5,118 nt of DNA, taken from the NCBI GenBank assembly GCA_005883905.1, contig VAYD01000265.1, positions 1-5,118 of the forward strand, given 5' to 3'. Source of the DNA: Actinomycetota bacterium. GTDB taxonomy: Bacteria > Actinomycetota > Thermoleophilia > Solirubrobacterales > Solirubrobacteraceae. Of the stretch, positions 1 through 5,118 are shown piece by piece. Position numbers and translations under genes: made by a program. The notes beneath the pieces are model-generated. The model saw only the letters and a list, made by a program, of their open reading frames with translations. It had not been told where the DNA came from and did not search any database. Every line of letters begins with the position of its first letter. Position 1 is the stretch's first letter.

Positions 1-906
<906 letters not shown>

Positions 907-907
<1 letters not shown>

Positions 908-2255
908 TGGCCGACGACGAGAAGATCCCGACCTCGCGCGTCGCGCGAACCACACGCATGGGCCGGCTCGCCGCCGGCCAGGCGGTGCGCCAGTTCGGCA
1001 CGCGCGCGGCGAACATCGCGCGCTCGGAGGAGAAGGGCCAGGCGGCGCTCGACCGCCGTCAGGTCCAGACCGCGGAGCAGATCGTCGCGGTGCTCGGGAC
1101 GATGAAGGGCGCCGCGATGAAGCTCGGCCAGGTGATGTCGTTCCTGGACGTCGGCCTGGTGCCCGAGGAGTTCCGCGAGGAGTTCCAGAACAAGCTCGCG
1201 GCCCTGCGCGACGCGGCGCCGAAGGTCTCGTTCCAGCAGATGAAGAAGGTCATCGAGGACGAGTACGAGGAGCCGCTCGACGAGGTCTTCGAGACGTTCG
1301 ACCCGGTGCCGATCGCGGCGGCGTCGATCGGGCAGGTCTACAAGGCGCGCATGCCCGACGGTCGCGACGTCGCCGTGAAGGTGCAGTACCCGGGCGTCGC
1401 GTCGGCGGTCCGGGCCGACATGCAGAACCTGGGGATGATTCTGCGCCTGATGAAGCGCATCGCGCCGGGGCTCGACCCGCAGGCGCTCGGGGACGAGATC
1501 CGCGCGCGCATCGACGAGGAGCTCGACTACGAGCTCCAGGCCGCCAACCAGCGCACGCTCGCGCGGATCTTCCGCGGCCATCCGTTCATCGTCGTGCCGG
1601 ACGTGGTCACGCGGCTCTCGCACGAGCGCGTCGTGGTGTCGGAGTACGTCTCCGGCCGCGGGTTCGAGGAGATCAAGCAGCTGCCCCAGGAGGAGCGCGA
1701 CCGCATCGGCGAGATGATCTTCCGCTTCTACTTCGGGTGCATGTACCGCCATCATCAGTTCAGCGGCGACCCGCATCCCGGCAACTCGCTGCTGCTCGAC
1801 GACGGGCGGATGGCGTTCCTGGACTTCGGGCTCTTCAAGCGGATCCCGGCCTCGGCACCGAGGGGCGCACCGAGGAGCTGATCGAGCTCCTGCACGACGG
1901 CGGCTTCATCGGCGACCCGTCGTTCTACACCGAGGAGAAGATCATGGCCCAGTTCCATGATCTGACCTGGTGGTACACGACCGACGAGGAGATTCTCCTC
2001 ACGCCCGAGGTCGCGACCGAGGTGCTCATCCAGATGAGCGACCCGCGCTCGCGTCACTGGGGCTCGATGCGCCACGAGACGCTGCCGCCCGACCACCTCT
2101 TCGGGCGCCGGCTGGAGACACTGACGCTCGCGGTGCTCGGCCAGCTGCGGGCGCGGGCCAACTGGCACCGGATCACGCGCGAGTGGGTCTACGGCGACGA
2201 GCCGGTGACCGAGCTCGGCCGCGAGGAGGCCGAGTTCTACGGCGCGCGGCGGTGA
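907..2255 (+). pseudogene. AarF/UbiB/ABC1-family atypical kinase, frameshifted
   Basis: The gene is in two frames. From GTG 907 the first 313 codons carry the whole ABC1/UbiB kinase signature: KLGQ (72-75), the Ala-rich loop AAASIGQV (137-144) that replaces a normal P-loop, VAVK with K158, DEELDYE (203-209), GDPHPGN (287-293, catalytic D288 and N293) and DFG (306-308). Just after FGLFKRI the frame runs into Pro/Arg-rich nonsense and stops at 1881. The family-like C-terminus (EGRTEELIELL, DPRSRHWG, LPPDHLFGRR, ANWHRI) continues one frame over, from about 1848 to the TGA at 2253-2255 (about 135 residues). I infer a net loss of 3n+1 nt near 1845-1857. From recalled homologues, about a dozen residues of a helix also appear to be missing. 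Family members support quinone or isoprenoid-lipid metabolism at the membrane. Sequencing error, recent pseudogene or two expressed fragments (907-1881, and a restart at ATG 1944) all remain possible. The start overlaps the hydrolase stop and the end overlaps the TVP38 start. Confidence 0.85.
1843..1881 (+). other. Frameshift junction and premature stop in the kinase gene
   Basis: The kinase frame is sound through DFGLFKRI (I codon at 1843-1845). The downstream family frame is recognisable from about GTEGR (G at 1854-1856). The bases between do not connect the frames. The junction sits in a strong hairpin, CCTCGG-CA-CCGAGG (1850-1863), followed by an 8-bp direct repeat CACCGAGG at 1856-1863 and 1868-1875; both kinds of structure favour slippage or deletion. 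TGA at 1879-1881 ends the unshifted frame. Confidence 0.75.
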
Positions 2256-2929
2256 GCGCCCAGCTGCGGCTCGTGTCGCTGGCCGCGGCGCTCGGCACGT
2301 TCGTCCTGGTGTTCGCCCTGACGGGCTCGTTCTCGTCGCATCGCATCCGCGACTGGATCGACGGCTTCGGCGCCGCCGGGCCGCTGGTCTTCATCGTCGT
2401 TTCGAGCCTGCTCACGGTCGTGCTCTTCCCGGGGCCGCTGCTGAGCGCCGCCAGCGGGCTCCTGTTCGGCACCGCGCTCGGCACGCCCGTGTCGATCGTC
2501 GCGGCGACCACCGGCGCGTCGCTGGCGTTCGCGCTCAGCCGCTGGTGGGCGCACGACGCCGTCGTCGAGACCTTCGGCCACCACCGGCGGCTGATCGCGC
2601 TGCGCGCGTGGGTGGGAGCGCGCGGCTTCGAGAGCGTGCTGCTCGCGCGCGTGGCGCCGGGGATGCCGTACAACCTCGTCAACTACGCGGCCGGCATGAC
2701 GCCGGTGGCGCTCGGCACGTTCGCGCTGGCGACCCTGATCGGCGTCGCGCCGCGCGCGTTCGCCTACACGGCGCTCGGCGGGAGCATCGGCAACCTCGGC
2801 TCGCCCGCGGCGATCGTCGCGGTCTGCCTGCTGGTGGCTGAGGGCGCGGTCGGGATCTGGCTGCTCAGAGCTGCTGGACCTGGAACAGCGAGGTCGACCC
2901 GGGACGACCGCTCGGCAGGCCCGCCGTGA
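2252..2929 (+). CDS. TVP38/TMEM64 family (VTT-domain) membrane protein
   Basis: A 225-residue polytopic membrane protein of the TVP38/TMEM64 (VTT, DedA-related) family. Features in order: TM1 (about 5-25); a membrane segment leading into LFPGPLLSAASGLLFGTALG (58-77), the conserved re-entrant/Gly-rich region; a further hydrophobic stretch (about 80-97); the second signature LARVAPGMPYNLVNYAAG (131-148); and membrane segments at about 155-176 and 186-207. Eukaryotic relatives (TMEM41B, VMP1) scramble phospholipids and bacterial DedA relatives move lipid carriers, so a role in lipid transport is plausible but not shown. The GTG start overlaps the kinase stop by four bases (GTGA). The only good Shine-Dalgarno, GAGGAGG at 2223-2229, is too distant, so translation probably depends on ribosomes finishing the kinase, which the frameshift would prevent. 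The last 20 or so residues are polar, follow the final TM and lie antisense to the end of pyruvate kinase. Confidence 0.85.
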   Translation: MSAQLRLVSLAAALGTFVLVFALTGSFSSHRIRDWIDGFGAAGPLVFIVVSSLLTVVLFPGPLLSAASGLLFGTALGTPVSIVAATTGASLAFALSRWWAHDAVVETFGHHRRLIALRAWVGARGFESVLLARVAPGMPYNLVNYAAGMTPVALGTFALATLIGVAPRAFAYTALGGSIGNLGSPAAIVAVCLLVAEGAVGIWLLRAAGPGTARSTRDDRSAGPP

Positions 2930-4283
2930 TCCCGACGCGCTGGCCGTGCTTGCACCAGCCGAGCTCGAGCACGCGCCGCGCGGCGTCGGCGATCAGGTCC
3001 TCGGTCACCTCGTGGCGGCGCATGTGCGCCGAGCGCACGCCCCACATCAGCGAGCAGCGGCGCACGGTCTCTCGGCCGGGGGACAGCGCGTAGATCGGGA
3101 CCGTCGGCCGGTGCGCGCTCACGAGCCGCGCGCTGCGGCCGCTGAGCGTCGGGATGACGAGCGCGTCCAGATGCAGGTCGCGCGCGGCCTCCACGGCGGC
3201 GTGGGCGACGGTGTAGGACGGGTCGCGCGCGTCGCGGCGCACGCGGGTCTCGTTCCAGCGCTCGTAGGGCGCGATCTTCTCGGTCTGGCGCGCGATCGCC
3301 GCCATCATCTCGATCGTCTCGATCGGGTACGAGCCGACCGCGGTCTCCTGCGAGAGCATCACGGCGTCGCTGCCGTCGAGGATCGCGTTCGCGACGTCGG
3401 CGACCTCGGCGCGGGTGGGGCGCGAGGCGTTGACCATCGAGTCGAGCATCTGCGTCGCGGTGATCGCGGGGCGCGCGAGCGCGCCGGCGAGCGCGATCAG
3501 GCGCTTCTGGACGACCGGCACCTCCTCGATCGGCAGCTCGATGCCCAGGTCGCCGCGGGCGATCATCACGCAGTCGCTGACACGCAGGATGTCCTCGGCG
3601 TTCTCGACCGCCTGCGGTTTCTCGATCTTCGCGATCAGCGGCGTGCGCGTGTGCTCGCGCAGGAACGTCACGTCCTCGGCCCGGCGCACGAAGCTCAGCG
3701 CGACCAGGTCGACGCCGATCTTGATCCCGGCCTGCAGGTGCGCCAGGTCCTCCTCGGGGACCGCCGGCAGCATGTCGACGCCCGGGCCGGGCACGTTCAG
3801 GCCCTGGCGCGAGGCGACCGTGCCGCCGATCTCGACCTCCGCGTCGATCTCGCCCGCTTCCTCGCGCACCGCGAGCGCGCGCAGCCGCACGCTGCCGTCG
3901 GCGAGGTACAGCACCTCGCCCGGCGCGACCGCCGAGGCCAGCCCGTTCCAGGTGATGTGCATGTTGCGCGCGGTGCCGAGCTGGCCGTTGTCGTGGCCGC
4001 AATGGAACGTGACCGGGTCGCCGGTCTTGAGGTCGACGACGTCGCCCGCGAGCGCGCCGATCCGCAGCTTCGGCCCCGGCAGGTCCTGCAGCAGCGCGAC
4101 GGGGCGCCCGGCGCGCCCGGCGGCCTCGCGCACCCACTCGGCCGTCTCGGCGTGTTGCTCGTGCGATCCGTGGCTGAAATTCAGCCGCGCGACATCCATC
4201 CCCGCCTCGACCATGCGGACGAGCGTCTCGCGATCGCGAGACGCGGGTCCGATGGTGGCGACGATCTTCGTCTTGCGCTCCAC
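2865..4283 (-). CDS. pyk: Pyruvate kinase
   Basis: A complete 472-residue pyruvate kinase, converting phosphoenolpyruvate and ADP to pyruvate and ATP in the cytosol as the last step of glycolysis. The length is normal for bacterial enzymes without an extra C-terminal domain. The N-terminus KTKIVATIGPAS (4-15) leads into the barrel; ARLNFSHG (32-39) binds phosphate and K+; DLPGPKLRIG (67-76) is followed by the B domain (about 77-168); LIAKIEKP carries catalytic K219 and metal ligand E221; ARGDLG carries metal ligand D245; ATQMLDSM carries T277. The C-domain (about 340-472) ends in the usual PGST...V strand. L68, P69, K72 and I75 occupy the positions that separate K+-dependent from K+-independent enzymes and match the independent type. 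Q replaces the usual G in the MLSxETAVG segment. The GTG start at 4283 gives the canonical N-terminus; there is no properly spaced ribosome-binding site, and a TACACT box 7 nt upstream suggests a leaderless message. The 3' end overlaps the convergent TVP38 gene by 65 bp. Confidence 0.97.
   Translation of the reverse strand: MERKTKIVATIGPASRDRETLVRMVEAGMDVARLNFSHGSHEQHAETAEWVREAAGRAGRPVALLQDLPGPKLRIGALAGDVVDLKTGDPVTFHCGHDNGQLGTARNMHITWNGLASAVAPGEVLYLADGSVRLRALAVREEAGEIDAEVEIGGTVASRQGLNVPGPGVDMLPAVPEEDLAHLQAGIKIGVDLVALSFVRRAEDVTFLREHTRTPLIAKIEKPQAVENAEDILRVSDCVMIARGDLGIELPIEEVPVVQKRLIALAGALARPAITATQMLDSMVNASRPTRAEVADVANAILDGSDAVMLSQETAVGSYPIETIEMMAAIARQTEKIAPYERWNETRVRRDARDPSYTVAHAAVEAARDLHLDALVIPTLSGRSARLVSAHRPTVPIYALSPGRETVRRCSLMWGVRSAHMRRHEVTEDLIADAARRVLELGWCKHGQRVGITAGLPSGRPGSTSLFQVQQL
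4223..4244. repeat. Perfect 22-bp palindrome inside the start of pyk
   Basis: GCGTCTCGC, then GATC, then the exact reverse complement of the first nine bases. All 11 base pairs match. It covers pyk codons 14-20 (ASRDRET) and one base of codon 21, about 40 nt from the start codon. As RNA it would fold into a 9-bp, GC-rich stem with a GAUC loop. Its core GCGATCGC is an eight-base palindrome. It may be a protein-binding site, an mRNA hairpin, or chance from codon choice. Confidence 0.6.
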
Positions 4284-4290
4284 CCCTCGG

Positions 4291-4296
4291 AGTGTA
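4291..4296 (-). promoter_or_regulatory. pyk -10 box (leaderless promoter)
   Basis: TACACT on the minus strand matches the actinobacterial TANNNT -10 pattern and stands 7 nt before the GTG at 4283. Transcription would start at or next to the first base of the start codon. The only purine-rich run before the start (GAGGG, 4284-4288) abuts the GTG with no spacing and cannot serve as a normal Shine-Dalgarno. No clear -35 hexamer is visible. Confidence 0.5.
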
Positions 4297-4300
4297 AGGA

Positions 4301-4335
4301 GCGCGGCGCCGGTGCCTGTGCGCCGCCGGCCGCGC
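4301..4335 (-). terminator. GC-rich hairpin after the ABM-like gene, possible terminator
   Basis: GCGCGGC (4301-4307) pairs with GCCGCGC (4329-4335), and GGCGC (4305-4309) with GCGCC (4320-4324) gives an alternative inner fold. The structure begins at the last base of the small gene's stop codon and lies just before the pyk -10 box, where a terminator separating the two units would be expected. Only a short TCCTT follows, not a real U-tract, so the call is weak. Confidence 0.3.
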
Positions 4336-4655
4336 TAGTGGTGGATGGGCTCGAGCAGGCGGCTGCCCGCCCGGCTGACCATGGCCTCGCCGACGAGGTG
4401 GCCGACGCGGACGAGACCGAACTCGCTGAGATCGTCGCGCACGAAGTCCGCGGCGAGCCTGCTCGAGTTCTGGGCGCTGGACCGGTCGGCGAACGTGGTG
4501 ATCGACACGATGCGGTTGTCGCCGGCGTCGAGCACCTCGTAGCCGAGGAACCCCTCCTGGGCGGCGAACACGTCGGCAAGTCCGACGTCCACCTTGTGCA
4601 TCAGGTCGTCCAAGGAACCGGTGGCCATCCGGTACTCCCGAACCACGGTGAACAT
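4335..4655 (-). CDS. Small ABM-like alpha/beta-barrel protein, function unknown
   Basis: A 106-residue soluble protein with no signal peptide or membrane segment. The pattern is strand (MFTVVREYRM, 1-10), helix (14-33), GFLGYEVLDAGDNRIVSITTFAD (35-57) with two strands, helix (58-76), and a final strand ending in GEAMVSR (89-95). The GFLGYEVLDAG...VSITTFADR arrangement resembles the dimeric ferredoxin-like barrels of the antibiotic-biosynthesis-monooxygenase (ABM) group. Many members of that group are not oxygenases, and I see no catalytic residues that set a function. ATG 4655 is the only reasonable start. It lies 9 nt after the GNAT stop, suggesting co-transcription, although a TAGGCT box at 4662-4667 could also give it its own leaderless start. 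The last residues, EPIHH, are unremarkable. Confidence 0.75.
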   Translation of the reverse strand: MFTVVREYRMATGSLDDLMHKVDVGLADVFAAQEGFLGYEVLDAGDNRIVSITTFADRSSAQNSSRLAADFVRDDLSEFGLVRVGHLVGEAMVSRAGSRLLEPIHH

Positions 4656-4661
4656 GCTTCG

Positions 4662-4667
4662 AGCCTA
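4662..4667 (-). promoter_or_regulatory. Possible -10 box overlapping the GNAT stop codon
   Basis: TAGGCT on the minus strand fits TANNNT and sits exactly 6 nt before the ATG at 4655, the spacing expected of a leaderless actinobacterial promoter. Its first three bases are the TAG stop of the acetyltransferase gene. TANNNT is a loose pattern and could arise by chance. Confidence 0.25.
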
Positions 4668-5084
4668 CACCCGCCGCGCCATCACGACATGCGGCCCGAT
4701 GCCGGGGATGTCGAACTCCTCGGACTCCGGCTCGAACCCGGCGCGCGCATAGAGGCTGAGCGCCGGCGTGCGAGCGTTGCACCACACGCGCGTGGCGCCC
4801 TGCGCGCGGGCGTGGTCCACGAGCGCTTCGAGTATCGCGGCGCCCGTGCCGCGGCCGCGGTACTCGGGCGCGGTCGCCATCCCGCGCACGCGCCATTCGC
4901 CGGGCTCGCCGTCCGGGCAGACGAACCCGACGGCGATCAGCTCGCCGCCGTCGAACGCCCCGACCGCGTGCACCCCGGGCGGCTCGTGCGACGCAAGCTC
5001 CTCCAGCGACTCGTGCGGGCGCAGCACGCGCTGGCGCAACGCGCGCGTGCTCGCCGGGTCGACCGGACGGACGTCGAACGTCAC
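4665..5084 (-). CDS. GNAT-family N-acetyltransferase
   Basis: A 139-residue single-domain GNAT acetyltransferase that would transfer an acetyl group from acetyl-CoA to an unknown amine. The acetyl-CoA pyrophosphate loop is clear: strand WRVRGMAT (64-71) is followed by EYRGRGTGAAIL (74-85), a standard R-x-x-G-x-G/A motif A. The C-terminal ALSLYARAGFEP (108-119) is the usual motif B, with the Tyr often used as general acid. The N-terminal LRQRVLRP (16-23) and the ending EEFDIPGIGPHVVM (122-135) recall ElaA-like GNATs, but this does not give a substrate. The GTG start at 5084 overlaps the stop of the gene upstream on the same strand by four bases, and no separate ribosome-binding site is visible, which suggests translational coupling. 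Confidence 0.88.
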   Translation of the reverse strand: MTFDVRPVDPASTRALRQRVLRPHESLEELASHEPPGVHAVGAFDGGELIAVGFVCPDGEPGEWRVRGMATAPEYRGRGTGAAILEALVDHARAQGATRVWCNARTPALSLYARAGFEPESEEFDIPGIGPHVVMARRV

Positions 5085-5118
5085 CGAACGAAGCGCCCGT
5101 TGGCCTGCACGAGCTCGC
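5081..5118 (-). CDS. C-terminal end of an unidentified gene
   Basis: On the minus strand an open frame enters from the right edge and encodes ELVQANGRFVR before a TGA at 5081-5083. The stop shares GTGA with the start of the acetyltransferase gene, the same overlap style seen elsewhere in the window. Eleven residues are too few to name the protein. The frame could be accidental, although the neat overlap argues for a real operon partner. Confidence 0.5.
   Translation of the reverse strand, partial: ELVQANGRFVR

Noticed and set aside
1518..1537. Inverted repeat GGAGCTCG-ACTA-CGAGCTCC in the kinase gene
   Set aside because: It encodes the conserved EELDYEL motif; the symmetry follows from similar codons for the repeated Glu-Leu pairs.
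1843..1860. Programmed ribosomal frameshift in the kinase gene
   Set aside because: No X-XXY-YYZ slippery heptamer or similar site is present. The apparent missing helix residues fit a deletion better than recoding.
2287..2723. 17-bp direct repeat GGCGCTCGGCACGTTCG at 2287-2303 and 2707-2723
   Set aside because: Both copies encode ALGTF in the same frame of a repetitive membrane protein with biased codons, so it is most likely coincidence and not a mobile or regulatory repeat.
3415..4338. Plus-strand open frame of 307 codons antisense to pyk
   Set aside because: Ser/Arg/Pro-rich shadow of the pyruvate kinase codons, with no domain signature.
2764..4896. Long minus-strand open frame of 710 codons across pyk, the ABM-like gene and part of the GNAT gene
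   Set aside because: It is Arg/Pro/Gly-rich with no recognisable motifs and is out of frame with three well-supported genes. Such frames are expected at high GC.

Overview
The window is GC-rich DNA (roughly 70% by eye) with GTG starts, one-base or four-base stop/start overlaps, and TANNNT -10 boxes lying directly against start codons. Together with the look of the proteins this suggests an actinobacterium, most likely Thermoleophilia (Solirubrobacter/Conexibacter-like). That placement is inference from recalled family resemblance, not a search. It is ordinary chromosomal housekeeping and accessory sequence. I see no tRNA, rRNA, insertion sequence, CRISPR array, phage gene or defence locus.

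Layout. At the left edge (1-129, minus) lies the first 43 codons of a DHA2-type MFS drug exporter. A 37-base divergent spacer (130-166) follows, with an 18-bp perfect inverted repeat (122-139) across the exporter start and back-to-back -10-like boxes. Rightward from it runs a tightly packed three-gene unit: a glyoxalase II-like metallo-beta-lactamase-fold hydrolase (167-907), an AarF/UbiB/ABC1-family atypical kinase (907-2255), and a TVP38/TMEM64 (VTT-domain) membrane protein (2252-2929). Each start overlaps the preceding stop. The kinase is broken: its N-terminal 313 codons, with all catalytic motifs, and its C-terminal 135 codons lie in different frames, joined near 1845-1857, apparently with a short loss of sequence.

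The right half is on the minus strand. Reading leftward it holds the last 11 codons of an unidentified gene (5081-5118), a GNAT acetyltransferase (4665-5084), a small ABM-like alpha/beta-barrel protein (4335-4655) and pyruvate kinase (2865-4283). Pyruvate kinase appears to have its own leaderless promoter and carries a perfect 22-bp palindrome in codons 14-21. Its 3' end overlaps the convergent TVP38 gene by 65 bp, so no intergenic terminator exists between them.

How the genes fit together: exporter plus palindrome looks like a repressor-controlled efflux unit whose regulator would lie outside the window. The hydrolase/kinase/VTT unit is plausibly linked to membrane lipid or quinone upkeep, but only by family knowledge. 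Pyruvate kinase is the final glycolytic enzyme, with a K+-independent residue signature. I found no convincing new system. The points most worth checking are the kinase frameshift, the operator-like repeat, the pyk palindrome and the leaderless starts.
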